The notes under the pieces: model-generated | Databases searched by the model: none | The model's input: the letters and a program-made list of their open reading frames with translations, nothing else | What the model was told of the DNA's origin: nothing | Program-made: the position numbers and the translations under genes | DNA from: IMCC26077 sp044344975 | GTDB taxonomy: Bacteria; Actinomycetota; Actinomycetes; Nanopelagicales; Nanopelagicaceae | Assembly (NCBI GenBank): GCA_044344975.1 | Contig: JBIJBY010000004.1 | Location: 1-31,540, forward strand | Direction: 5' to 3' | Length of the DNA: 31,540 nt | Shown here: piece by piece, positions 17,032 through 24,497 of the stretch | Position numbering within the stretch: the first letter of the stretch is position 1 | Layout: each line of letters begins with the position of its first letter

Positions 17032-17448
17032 ATGCAAGTGGCTGTTAAACGTGGTGTCACAGCTCGTTTCATCGCTATTTCCGTTGTCATCTTCATCATT
17101 GCCGTGACAATTGCGCCGCCAGCACAGCGCTATTTCACCCAAAGAGCTCAAATAAATGCAGTCGAGGCCGAAATCAGCAACCGCAAGACCCGCCTAGCAG
17201 AGGCAGAAATAGAGCTACAAAAGTGGCGCGACCCCAACTACGTCAAATCGCAGGCACGAGAGAGACTTCATTTTGTCCTTCCAGGTGAGCGTCAATACAT
17301 CGTTCTTGGCGTGGAGACAGAGGCCAGTTCAGTACAAAAACAGAAAACGCCCGTAGCAACTGAGCAATTTGGTAGCGCTCCTTGGTACACGAAACTAATC
17401 TCTTCGATTCAGCAAGTCGCAGCAGGAACTGGTGTGAAAGAGGAATGA
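17032..17448 (+). CDS. ftsB: FtsB/DivIC-like septum formation protein
   Basis: A 138-aa single-pass membrane protein of the septum-formation initiator family. A short cytoplasmic N-terminus is followed by one membrane segment (FIAISVVIFIIAVTIA, about 13-28), then a periplasmic-side coiled coil (INAVEAEISNRKTRLAEAEIELQ) and the family's YVKSQARERLHFVLPGE box. In the divisome FtsB/DivIC pairs with FtsL and FtsQ/DivIB. AAGGAG (17023-17028) is only 3 nt from ATG 17032, so the GTG at 17038 (9 nt) is an alternative start. eno-ftsB-DUF501-ppx is a conserved actinobacterial string; the stop overlaps the next ATG (ATGA). Confidence 0.9.
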   Translation: MQVAVKRGVTARFIAISVVIFIIAVTIAPPAQRYFTQRAQINAVEAEISNRKTRLAEAEIELQKWRDPNYVKSQARERLHFVLPGERQYIVLGVETEASSVQKQKTPVATEQFGSAPWYTKLISSIQQVAAGTGVKEE

Positions 17449-17981
17449 GTAGTGAAAACAACTCGCGGCTTGCTAACCATCGCGACCTGGAGATAATAAA
17501 GAATCAACTTGGCCGATTGCCGCGCGATGTACATGCTGTTGCACATCGCTGCCCATGCGGAGAGGTGGATGTTGTTGAAACCCCGCCTCGCTTGAGCGAT
17601 GGGAGCCCCTTTCCAACATTTTTTTATGCGACTTGCCCAAGGTTAACTGGCGCAATCTCGACTTTAGAGAGTTCGGGATTGATGGCAGAGATGAATGATC
17701 GATTGGCAGATGACCCCAAACTGCAGGGAGAGTATTACTCGGCACACATTGATTACATGGCTGCGCGGGAAGCTTTGCGAATGGATGTTCCGGAGGTGGA
17801 TGGCATTTCTGCAGGAGGAATGCCTGAACGCGTGAAATGCCTTCATTCGCTAATTGCGCATTCACTGGCTGCTGGAGAGGGAGTCAACGTTTTAGGCGAT
17901 GAAGCGTTAGCTAAGTTGCCAATCTGGTGGAGTGAGAATCCTTGCTCGCAATTTATTGAAGAAGAGCGTGAGAAAAATTAG
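17445..17981 (+). CDS. DUF501 domain protein
   Basis: A 178-aa protein of unknown function from the DUF501 family, found almost always between ftsB/divIC and ppx in actinobacteria. The family core is visible: QLGRLPRDVHAVAHRCPCG, with a C-x-C pair, then ETPPRLSDGSPFPTFFYATCP and RVKCLHSLIAHSLA-x-GEGVN. Conserved Cys and His residues could bind metal, but that is a guess. No signal peptide or membrane segment is visible, so it is probably cytoplasmic. The ATG overlaps the ftsB stop as ATGA, and the end overlaps the ppx start by 14 nt. The open frame extends upstream to 17382 within ftsB; that part is not expected to be coding. Confidence 0.9.
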   Translation: MSSENNSRLANHRDLEIIKNQLGRLPRDVHAVAHRCPCGEVDVVETPPRLSDGSPFPTFFYATCPRLTGAISTLESSGLMAEMNDRLADDPKLQGEYYSAHIDYMAAREALRMDVPEVDGISAGGMPERVKCLHSLIAHSLAAGEGVNVLGDEALAKLPIWWSENPCSQFIEEEREKN

Positions 17982-18873
17982 CAAAGTAGCGGCAATTGAC
18001 TGCGGTACTAATTCAATCCGACTGCTGATTTCAGAGGATGGTCGCGAGATTGTTCGCGAAATGGAGATAGTGAAGCTAGGCGAAGGGGTAGATCGAACGA
18101 AAAATTTCTCGCCAATTGCTGTGGAGCGAACTTTAATTGCACTTCGCAGATTTAAGGCGCTTATCGACCACCATAAAGTTGAAAGAGTTAGATTTTGCGC
18201 GACGAGTGCAACGCGGGATGCACAGAATCGAGAGATTTTTACGGTTCCAGTCGAGGCAATTTTGGGTGTAGCACCTGAGGTAATAGTTGGCATAGAAGAG
18301 GCGCGACTCTCCTTTCTCGGGGCTACCTCTGATTTGCCAATAAGTGATGCACCATTTCTTGTAGTTGATATTGGTGGGGGTTCGACCGAATTTGTTTTGG
18401 GGGAGCGTAGCGTTCAATCGGCTATCAGTGTAGATATTGGTTGTGTGCGAATGACGGAGCGCCACTTCACCAACGATTCACCGACAGAGCAAGAAATCGC
18501 CTCGACGAGGTTAGATATCGATCGCGCTATCGATCAGGTAGAAACTGAGGTTCCGATTAGCTCCGCACGAACGCTCGTAGCGGTCGCGGGGACTGCAACC
18601 ACCGTTGCCGCCGCAGCATTGAAATTACCCACGTATGACCGAGAGGCAATCCACGGTGCGCGAATCTCTGCAGAACGAACATTTGAAATCTCTAATTGGT
18701 TGTTGAGTATGAATAAAAAAGAGCGAGCTGATTTGGGATTTATGCATCCTGGACGAGTGGAAGTGATTGCAGCTGGAGCTCTAGTCCTTGCGGAGATCTT
18801 AAAGAGGACTGGTGTCAAAGAATTTATTGCAAGTGAACGGGATATTCTTGATGGCATCGTTGCAACTTTTTAA
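17968..18873 (+). CDS. ppx: Exopolyphosphatase / pppGpp phosphohydrolase (Ppx/GppA)
   Basis: A 301-aa short-form Ppx/GppA of the ASKHA ATPase fold, removing terminal phosphate from polyphosphate or from pppGpp. Motifs: AAIDCGTNSIRLLI (phosphate-1, about 8-21), FCATSATRDAQN, VVDIGGGSTEFVLGE (phosphate-2, about 130-144), SVDIGCVRMTE and VAVAGTATTVAA. It lacks the HD-like C-terminal domain of E. coli Ppx, as is usual for actinobacterial paralogues. The start is GTG 17968, inside the DUF501 end; the open frame begins at 17932, but the conserved part starts right after the GTG. Which substrate it prefers cannot be read from sequence. Confidence 0.92.
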   Translation: MRKISKVAAIDCGTNSIRLLISEDGREIVREMEIVKLGEGVDRTKNFSPIAVERTLIALRRFKALIDHHKVERVRFCATSATRDAQNREIFTVPVEAILGVAPEVIVGIEEARLSFLGATSDLPISDAPFLVVDIGGGSTEFVLGERSVQSAISVDIGCVRMTERHFTNDSPTEQEIASTRLDIDRAIDQVETEVPISSARTLVAVAGTATTVAAAALKLPTYDREAIHGARISAERTFEISNWLLSMNKKERADLGFMHPGRVEVIAAGALVLAEILKRTGVKEFIASERDILDGIVATF

Positions 18874-19531
18874 TGAGAATTTGGTTAGTTGTAGGAAATG
18901 CCCTCGCTTAGTTTCGTGGCGCGAAGAGGTTGCGCAGGTAAAGCGTAAGTCGTATCAAGACCAAGAGTACTGGGGAGCTCCCGTTCCAGGCTTTGGGCCT
19001 ATTGATGCAAAAATCGTGATTGTTGGTCTGGCTCCTGGTGCACATGGAGCGAATCGAACGGGGAGAGTATTCACGGGAGATTCTTCGGGGGATTGGCTCT
19101 ATTCGGCGCTCTATAAAAGTGGTCTGGCAAATCAAGCAACCAGTTCATCACTCAGCGATGGACTGAAATTAAATTCAGTTCGCATTCTCACTGCGGTGCG
19201 ATGTGTACCACCGGGCAACAAGCCCTCTGTCGAGGAGCGTGATAATTGCGCGCCTTGGTTTTCTGACGAATTAAAACTACTCACAAGTGCACGAGTCTTT
19301 ATCGCGCTGGGAGCATTTGCATGGGATTCGCTTTGGCGCACATTTCGGGAGAACGGAGCGCCACTTCCTGAGCAAAAGGTGCCATTCGCTCATGGCGCAA
19401 ATGTGGAATTCGGCGGGCTGCTGCTCCTAGGTTCATATCATCCAAGTCAACAGAACACCTTCACCGGCAAGCTGGTCCTAGGGGCGATGGAGGAGATTTT
19501 CACCAGAGCAGGTAGATTTACGCTCCGCTAA
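18851..19531 (+). CDS. Family 5 uracil-DNA glycosylase (UdgB-like)
   Basis: A 226-aa glycosylase that removes uracil, and in the family also some other deaminated bases, from DNA. Motif A reads GLAPGAHGANRTG (about 59-71); it has the family-5 Ala-rich form without the usual polar catalytic residue. Motif B is SYHPSQQNTFTG. Cys14 and Cys17 (CRKCPRL) with later cysteines (RCVPP, DNCAPW) fit the 4Fe-4S cluster of families 4 and 5. ATG 18851 lies inside the end of ppx (23-nt overlap); the open frame extends upstream to 18812 but only conserved sequence from MASLQLF onward matches the family. tRNA-Leu follows 16 nt downstream. Confidence 0.9.
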   Translation: MASLQLFNENLVSCRKCPRLVSWREEVAQVKRKSYQDQEYWGAPVPGFGPIDAKIVIVGLAPGAHGANRTGRVFTGDSSGDWLYSALYKSGLANQATSSSLSDGLKLNSVRILTAVRCVPPGNKPSVEERDNCAPWFSDELKLLTSARVFIALGAFAWDSLWRTFRENGAPLPEQKVPFAHGANVEFGGLLLLGSYHPSQQNTFTGKLVLGAMEEIFTRAGRFTLR

Positions 19532-19547
19532 TGGTAAAAGCGCTATC

Positions 19548-19620
19548 GCCCCGGTAGCCCAATGGCAGAGGCAGAGGACTTAAAATCCTCCAAGTGTGGG
19601 TTCGACCCCCACCCGGGGCA
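19548..19620 (+). tRNA. tRNA-Leu (anticodon TAA) with short variable loop
   Basis: A 73-nt cloverleaf. Acceptor arms GCCCCGG (19548-19554) and CCGGGGC (19613-19619) pair perfectly, with discriminator A19620. The anticodon stem is GAGGA/TCCTC around loop CTTAAAA; anticodon TAA (19581-19583) reads the leucine codon UUA. The T arm is GTGGG-TTCGACC-CCCAC. The variable region is only CAAGT (5 nt), whereas bacterial tRNA-Leu normally has a long extra arm. The D stem has three pairs with a C13-A22 mismatch. CCA is not encoded. I recall a similar short tRNA-Leu(TAA) near ppx in Mycobacterium. Promoter not evident; it may ride on the upstream transcript. Confidence 0.9.
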
Positions 19621-19632
19621 CTGGAAATTTAT

Positions 19633-21204
19633 TTACCGCTTCTTCCAACCTGAAGGACAGTTAGGTTTTGGTGCAATCACTTTCTTCACCACTTTGCCTT
19701 TAACACAAGTTAGCGTGTAGCTCTTGGTGGGCTGCTTCACTGTCGAAGAGCTCTTTGCGGAAGAAGTGGCAGGATTTTGTGGCAAGGCCTTCGGAACTCC
19801 ATTGAGTTTCACTCGAAGTACTGGGCTAGAGAAGGTAAAACCATATGCGCCAAGATGTAACCAACCATCTGTTTCGGAGAGAGTAGTGGTTGCTACTTTT
19901 TGTTCTCCGCCATCGGCATAGGTGACTGAAACAGAGGCAGAAAGTGGCGCATCAGTGAAGTTGTATAAGCAGCGGGCCGTGGCCGATTTGATCAATAAAT
20001 CGTAAGTTCCGAGATTTGGTGTTTTCCCGTCAGGTTGAAAATGCAGACCACCAACTTGATAATTTAATTGTGACCCATCGAATTCAGGGGCATTAGGCGA
20101 ATACACCAGAGAGTTAGTCATCACAACTCCGAGAAGTTGCGTTTTATCCTCAAAACATTTGTTATTACCTCGAATTGAGGGAATCGTTGAGAATGACCAG
20201 GTCGTGTGTTCGCCAGTTGCCGTCTCATTTAAAGGTTTCGCGAGCTGTTTCACCCATTCCAAAGAAGCTGGATTGCCAGCATTAACGCTATTCCACTTGC
20301 GACCATTTGGTCTGAAGAATGAGGGATTTGCCAAAGTATCCACTTGAGCATCAGTAAAGAGCGTATTGAGTTCGGGCACTCTTACATTTTCTGCAGTAAC
20401 GGTAATTTTATTCTGAGTTGAATCAAATTTCTCCACAGAAATTCCAGCGCCTTTTAATCTTCCGTGTAACCAACCAGTTATGGTGTTTGGCAATCGAACG
20501 CTCAATTGCGCCTTTTGACCTTCAATAAAATCTTTTCGCACACCACATGCAGTTACTGATTGCCACGAGGTACATTCTTGCGAGGTATTAGCACTAGTAG
20601 TTTTCTCGGCATAAGGTTCAATCAGCGCACTTACTTGAAATACATAGAGAGCATTAGATGTCGCTGATAGAAAGCCATCAAGAAGAACTTTCACCGCATA
20701 GGTATCTGTGCCCGCCTGATTCTTAACACCTGGAACTTTCCAGCGTGAAGTGGTGGATGATTCTGGTACACCCCGAGTGAGATCAGCACGGTAAGTGCGA
20801 GCGTCGGTATAGCCCAAGAGTGTTCCTGGTTGTAGGGGAGTATCACTAGCTCCAGAGATCGCAAGTGAATCGATACAGTAATTGGTTAGCGTTTCCGTGC
20901 ATTTAGGCAAATAGACGCGAAGACTTAGACCCGTTTGCTCTTTGCAATTGGGCGCCGTCAGCGACTCACAGAACTTGCGAACTGATTGGACGTTATTTGG
21001 TTCATTTTTAAAAATCTTTTGAACTTGCTCTTCGGGAACCGCGTAAATCTCAGAACCACTGCTAACGCCCTCCGAGAAAGCATCGACAATCATGAGCCGG
21101 TGACCCTCTTCTGCAGCGGAGGCAATCGTTGCGTTGAGAAAATTGATGGCTAAAGCAGCTGTAATCAGCCCGGAGAGAAAGCGGCGCCAGCGGTTAACTC
21201 TCAC
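19633..21204 (-). CDS. Secreted protein of unknown function with C-terminal TCVKGK...CPSGWKKR tail
   Basis: A 523-aa protein I cannot assign to a family. It begins with a Sec signal peptide: VNRWRRF n-region, hydrophobic LITAALAINFLNATI, and likely cleavage after ASA near residue 30. The body is rich in beta-type Ser/Thr sequence and has about a dozen cysteines (e.g. FCESLTAPNC, PKCTETLTNYC), so disulfides are likely. A Ser/Thr/Lys linker (SSAKSSSTVKQPTKS) precedes the last 30 residues, TLTCVKGKVVKKV then PNCPSGWKKR. I associate this tail with many exported proteins of freshwater acI actinobacteria. GTG 21204 is fixed by a strong GGAGGT 6 nt upstream (21211-21216). The gene is monocistronic and convergent on tRNA-Leu. 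Confidence 0.88.
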   Translation of the reverse strand: MRVNRWRRFLSGLITAALAINFLNATIASAAEEGHRLMIVDAFSEGVSSGSEIYAVPEEQVQKIFKNEPNNVQSVRKFCESLTAPNCKEQTGLSLRVYLPKCTETLTNYCIDSLAISGASDTPLQPGTLLGYTDARTYRADLTRGVPESSTTSRWKVPGVKNQAGTDTYAVKVLLDGFLSATSNALYVFQVSALIEPYAEKTTSANTSQECTSWQSVTACGVRKDFIEGQKAQLSVRLPNTITGWLHGRLKGAGISVEKFDSTQNKITVTAENVRVPELNTLFTDAQVDTLANPSFFRPNGRKWNSVNAGNPASLEWVKQLAKPLNETATGEHTTWSFSTIPSIRGNNKCFEDKTQLLGVVMTNSLVYSPNAPEFDGSQLNYQVGGLHFQPDGKTPNLGTYDLLIKSATARCLYNFTDAPLSASVSVTYADGGEQKVATTTLSETDGWLHLGAYGFTFSSPVLRVKLNGVPKALPQNPATSSAKSSSTVKQPTKSYTLTCVKGKVVKKVIAPKPNCPSGWKKR

Positions 21205-21232
21205 CTGCCCACCTCCCGATATTTCCGGTTTT

Positions 21233-21255
21233 AGGTAACACCAATCGGCTTACCT
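21233..21255. promoter_or_regulatory. Inverted repeat AGGTAA-N11-TTACCT
   Basis: Perfect 6-bp arms lie at 21233-21238 and 21250-21255, in the 206-nt gap between the divergent secreted-protein and Bax-inhibitor genes. The centre-to-centre spacing of about 17 bp suits a dimeric regulator on adjacent major grooves. A TTATAT on the minus strand lies just beyond and could be the -10 of the secreted-protein gene, which would place the repeat in its 5' untranslated region or early transcribed region. The rest of the gap is AT-rich with no further structure that I can call. Confidence 0.35.
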
Positions 21256-21410
21256 GGCCAAATATAACGAAAAGTGTATATCTGCCTATGTATTTTCTCA
21301 GGAATATTTAATAATGATTGCCTACACTAAACGGCATGCGTGGATCTTCCACTGCATGAGTAAGGTTGCGAAGGCCGATGAGGCCCGAAACCAAAAGGAG
21401 AGTAGAAACG

Positions 21411-22196
21411 ATGCGTAGTTCTAACCCTGTTCTTGGTCGCGCATTTGGAAACAAACGTGGCTATGCAGCTTTTGAACCACGTCCCACCGATGCGCTAGAA
21501 GAGATGTATTCATCACCAAGCGCCTCACCGCTACAAACCGGACGAATGACGATGGATGATGTTGTCGCGCGCACCGGCTTCCTATTTGCGATCTTGGTGG
21601 CAGTTGGTGCTGCTGCTTGGACCTTCAATGTAGGTTTTGGCATCGCGATGATTGCGCTCTTGGGTGCACTCGGTTTGTCACTTGTTATTTCATTTTCGAA
21701 GACGGTACGTCCAGCGCTGATTGTTTCGTACGCAGCCCTTGAAGGTTTGGCTATTGGAGCAATTAGTCGTTTCTATAACGATGTATATCCTGGAATTGTT
21801 AGCCAGGCAGTCATCGGAACTCTTGCAGCATTTGTAGGTGTCCTTGCTCTTTATCGAAGCGGAAAACTTCGCGCTACCCCACAATTCACCAGAGTTTTGA
21901 TGGGCGCACTAATTGGGTATCTCGTACTTGGAGTCGCAAGCCTAATCGCGTCATTTGTTGGCGTCGGTGGTGGCTTCGGCTTCTATGGCGTGAGTGGAAT
22001 TGGATTGCTCCTCGCAGCTGGCGGAGTTGTCCTAGCTTCACTCTTCCTCGTGCTCGACTTTAATCAGATCGAAGAGGGTGTACGCCAAGGAGTAGGCGAG
22101 CAGGAATCATGGCGAGCAGCTTTTGGACTCATGGTCACAATAGTCTGGCTCTATCTTGAGATCTTGCGCTTACTTGCAATTCTCCGTCGCGAGTAA
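21411..22196 (+). CDS. Bax inhibitor-1 / YccA family membrane protein
   Basis: A 261-aa integral membrane protein of the BI-1/YccA/TMBIM family. After a polar N-terminus of about 55 residues (MRSSNPVLGRAFG, the usual actinobacterial opening) come about seven hydrophobic segments. The first is FLFAILVAVGAAAWTF; YAALEGLAIGAISRFYN and LVLDFNQIEEGVRQG carry the family signatures. Related proteins are pH-sensitive calcium leak channels or modulators of membrane proteases; the role here is unknown. The frame opens at 21366, but AAGGAG at 21395-21400, 10 nt before ATG 21411, sets the start. A strong terminator follows, so it is probably monocistronic. Confidence 0.93.
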   Translation: MRSSNPVLGRAFGNKRGYAAFEPRPTDALEEMYSSPSASPLQTGRMTMDDVVARTGFLFAILVAVGAAAWTFNVGFGIAMIALLGALGLSLVISFSKTVRPALIVSYAALEGLAIGAISRFYNDVYPGIVSQAVIGTLAAFVGVLALYRSGKLRATPQFTRVLMGALIGYLVLGVASLIASFVGVGGGFGFYGVSGIGLLLAAGGVVLASLFLVLDFNQIEEGVRQGVGEQESWRAAFGLMVTIVWLYLEILRLLAILRRE

Positions 22197-22211
22197 TCGG
22201 GACTGAGTCGT

Positions 22212-22247
22212 AAAAAAAGACCGCACCAAGTTGTGCGGTCTTTTTTG
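22212..22247. terminator. Bidirectional rho-independent terminator
   Basis: GACCGCAC (22219-22226), a 6-nt loop CAAGTT, and GTGCGGTC (22233-22240) form a perfect 8-bp GC-rich stem. It is flanked by seven A on the left and six T on the right, so it can end transcription in both directions. It lies between the Bax-inhibitor gene (+) and the MFS gene (-), which converge here. It is the only textbook intrinsic terminator in the window. Confidence 0.95.
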
Positions 22248-22261
22248 TTTTATCACGGAGT

Positions 22262-23455
22262 TTAAGGAGGCGGAAGATGCGAACGCCTTGTTTCTGGGAG
22301 ATTCAAGGAACGAATAATTACTGGTAACAAAAACATAATGGCGACTAAGAATGCAGCTTTGAAACTCTGTTGATCTGCAACAAAACCCATCGCTATCGGA
22401 CCAATCATTAATCCAAAATCGCTGCTCATCTGCCAGATTGCAACGACTCTGCCACTTTTTCCAGTCATCACATCACCTACCAGAGCTGCAGGAGCGCTAC
22501 TTAAAAATGATGCGCCCAGTCCAGCTAAACCCATCCCAACGATGAATCCAGGATAGTTCTCGATAAATGCAAAGATGGCTAGACCCGCGAGCGTAATGAA
22601 AGCGCCAATTAGAATTCCCTTTCGGCGACCGTGGCGATCTACAAATTTTCCTGCTGGAATTAACGTCAGGCCTTGAAAGATGGTTGCTGCAGCAAGTCCA
22701 GCGCCAAGAGCTACGGGCCTTAAGCCCAAACCTTCAGTCACATAGAGCGGAACTAATGAAATACGAACACCTAGGACTGACCAAGCAACTGCAAAAGATC
22801 CTAAAATTGCTACTTGATATCCATGAAGTTTCATCGCATCTCGAATCCTCATGGTGACTTCTTCTTGAGAAGGAGAGTTTTTCTGCGCGCTCTCTGAACG
22901 TGACAGGAAAATCATTGCTACGACTCCGGCTGCTGCAACAGTGAATGAATAGACGAAGAAAGGTGCACGCAGCGAGAATTCGATTAGCGCGCCACCAAAG
23001 AGTGGTCCGGTGATGGAGCCGAATAGATAACCTGATTGATAAGTTGATTGTGCTTGCCCGCGTTGATCATCAGAAACCACGCGGAGCAAAATTGTGGTAG
23101 CAGCGACTGTGTAGACCGCAGAACCGAATCCGCCAGCGCCTCGAAAGAAAAGAAGTTGATAATAATTTTGTGAGAAGGCTGCAAGAAGCGCCGAGAAAGA
23201 GACAATGAATAGCCCAGTAGCCATCATTTTCTGAGGACCGAATCGGTCAACTAAGCGGCCACCAGTTAGACCTGTGCAGAATCGAGCAAAGGCGAAGAGA
23301 CTTACTACAGCGCCAGCGGCAGCTTGTGAAACGCCAAACGAACGCGCGAAAATTGGCGTCGCTGGGGCGATAAATCCAAAGCCCGCTGCCACAAGAAATG
23401 CTGCCGATGCAAGGATTGGGACCTCACGGGGCATGTCGCGAAATGGCGTTTTCAT
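22262..23455 (-). CDS. MFS transporter, drug-efflux type
   Basis: A 397-aa major facilitator superfamily protein with about 12 membrane segments. The motif-A loop between TM2 and TM3 reads GGRLVDRFGPQKMMATG, and its repeat in the second half is GKFVDRHGRRKGILIG. A charged central loop (SRSESAQKNSPSQEE) separates the halves. It resembles proton-driven multidrug exporters of the DHA1 type; substrate cannot be inferred. ATG 23455 is preceded closely by CAAAGG. The gene is divergent from the DrrAB-like exporter with 46 nt between the two starts, so the two efflux systems may share control. Confidence 0.9.
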   Translation of the reverse strand: MKTPFRDMPREVPILASAAFLVAAGFGFIAPATPIFARSFGVSQAAAGAVVSLFAFARFCTGLTGGRLVDRFGPQKMMATGLFIVSFSALLAAFSQNYYQLLFFRGAGGFGSAVYTVAATTILLRVVSDDQRGQAQSTYQSGYLFGSITGPLFGGALIEFSLRAPFFVYSFTVAAAGVVAMIFLSRSESAQKNSPSQEEVTMRIRDAMKLHGYQVAILGSFAVAWSVLGVRISLVPLYVTEGLGLRPVALGAGLAAATIFQGLTLIPAGKFVDRHGRRKGILIGAFITLAGLAIFAFIENYPGFIVGMGLAGLGASFLSSAPAALVGDVMTGKSGRVVAIWQMSSDFGLMIGPIAMGFVADQQSFKAAFLVAIMFLLPVIIRSLNLPETRRSHLPPP

Positions 23456-23460
23456 CGCCT

Positions 23461-23488
23461 TTGAGGCTATCGTACGAACGAGTAAGAA
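23461..23488 (+). promoter_or_regulatory. Candidate promoter with central palindrome TCGTACGA
   Basis: TTGAGG (23461-23466) and TAAGAA (23483-23488) are spaced 16 bp and could be the -35 and -10 of the ABC exporter operon. The perfect palindrome TCGTACGA (23470-23477) lies in the spacer, the classic place for a repressor to block polymerase. On the minus strand TACGAT overlaps the palindrome and could be the -10 of the MFS gene. All within a 46-nt divergent gap. Confidence 0.4.
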
Positions 23489-23501
23489 TCCTAGGAGTTA
23501 G

Positions 23502-24497
23502 ATGAGCGCGTCCATTATTGCGGAAAATTTAGTGAAGACTTATGGCTCGAATAAAGAGGTTCGTGCGCTCGATGGTTTATCTCTCACGGTAAATGAAGGA
23601 ACTGTACTTTCCCTGCTCGGCCCAAATGGCTCTGGCAAAACCACCACAGTGCGTGTGCTCTCGACCTTACTTCGCCCTGACTCAGGTAGCGCAACCGTTG
23701 CAGGCATTGATGTGCTGAAAAATCCACAACAAGTCCGAGAGATTATTGGCCTGTCAGGCCAATATGCAGCAGTCGACGAGACGTTAACTGGATGGGATAA
23801 CTTGATCATGTTCGGCCGCCTGTATCACCTCTCTAGCCGAGGGGCAAAAGTCCGGGCTGAAGAGTTGCTCGATAAATTCTCGCTAACAGATGCAGCAAAG
23901 CGCCCTATCAAGACTTATTCCGGTGGCATGCGTAGACGACTAGATCTTGCGGCATCATTAATCGTGAAACCAAAAGTTCTATTCTTAGATGAACCCACAA
24001 CGGGTCTTGATCCGCGCGGTCGACAAGAGATGTGGGAAGTCATTAACGAATTAGTTAAAGGCGGCGTCACGCTCCTGCTTACTACGCAATATCTTGAAGA
24101 GGCCGATCAACTCGCGGATGAAATTGTGGTAATCGACCAAGGTCACGTCATTGCAAAGGGAACCTCTGATTCATTGAAAAAAGATGTTGGCGGAGAACGA
24201 CTCGAGATATCTGTACCCGCTGAGCAACTTGGAGAAGTTCGCCGAATAGTAGAACGCATCACGCAGAGCGCTGCATCGGAGGATTCTGGTGTACACAAAA
24301 TCTCGGTTGCTGCACCTGGAGGCACTGCAACGCTTATCGAAACACTTCGCGAATTAGATGTGGCCGGCATACATCCATTGGATATTTCCCTCAAGCGACC
24401 TTCGCTTGATGATGTCTTCCTTGCGTTAACTGGACATACTGCAGAAGAGGATATTGAGAAAAGTTCTGCCATTAAAGCGAAGCGAGGCAAGCGATGA
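23502..24497 (+). CDS. ABC exporter ATP-binding protein, DrrA type
   Basis: A 331-aa nucleotide-binding subunit of the daunorubicin-resistance (DrrA/CcmA) ABC family. Walker A is GPNGSGKTT (about 46-54), the Q-loop lies around GLSGQYAAVDE, and the signature is YSGGMRRRLDLA. Walker B is VLFLDEPTTGLDP and the H-loop lies just past LLLTTQYLEEADQLAD. The C-terminal region (about 230-330) is the regulatory extension typical of DrrA. AGGAG (23493-23497) precedes ATG 23502. It overlaps the permease gene by 4 nt, forming a two-gene exporter operon. Substrate is likely an amphipathic drug or lipid, but unproven. Confidence 0.94.
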   Translation: MSASIIAENLVKTYGSNKEVRALDGLSLTVNEGTVLSLLGPNGSGKTTTVRVLSTLLRPDSGSATVAGIDVLKNPQQVREIIGLSGQYAAVDETLTGWDNLIMFGRLYHLSSRGAKVRAEELLDKFSLTDAAKRPIKTYSGGMRRRLDLAASLIVKPKVLFLDEPTTGLDPRGRQEMWEVINELVKGGVTLLLTTQYLEEADQLADEIVVIDQGHVIAKGTSDSLKKDVGGERLEISVPAEQLGEVRRIVERITQSAASEDSGVHKISVAAPGGTATLIETLRELDVAGIHPLDISLKRPSLDDVFLALTGHTAEEDIEKSSAIKAKRGKR

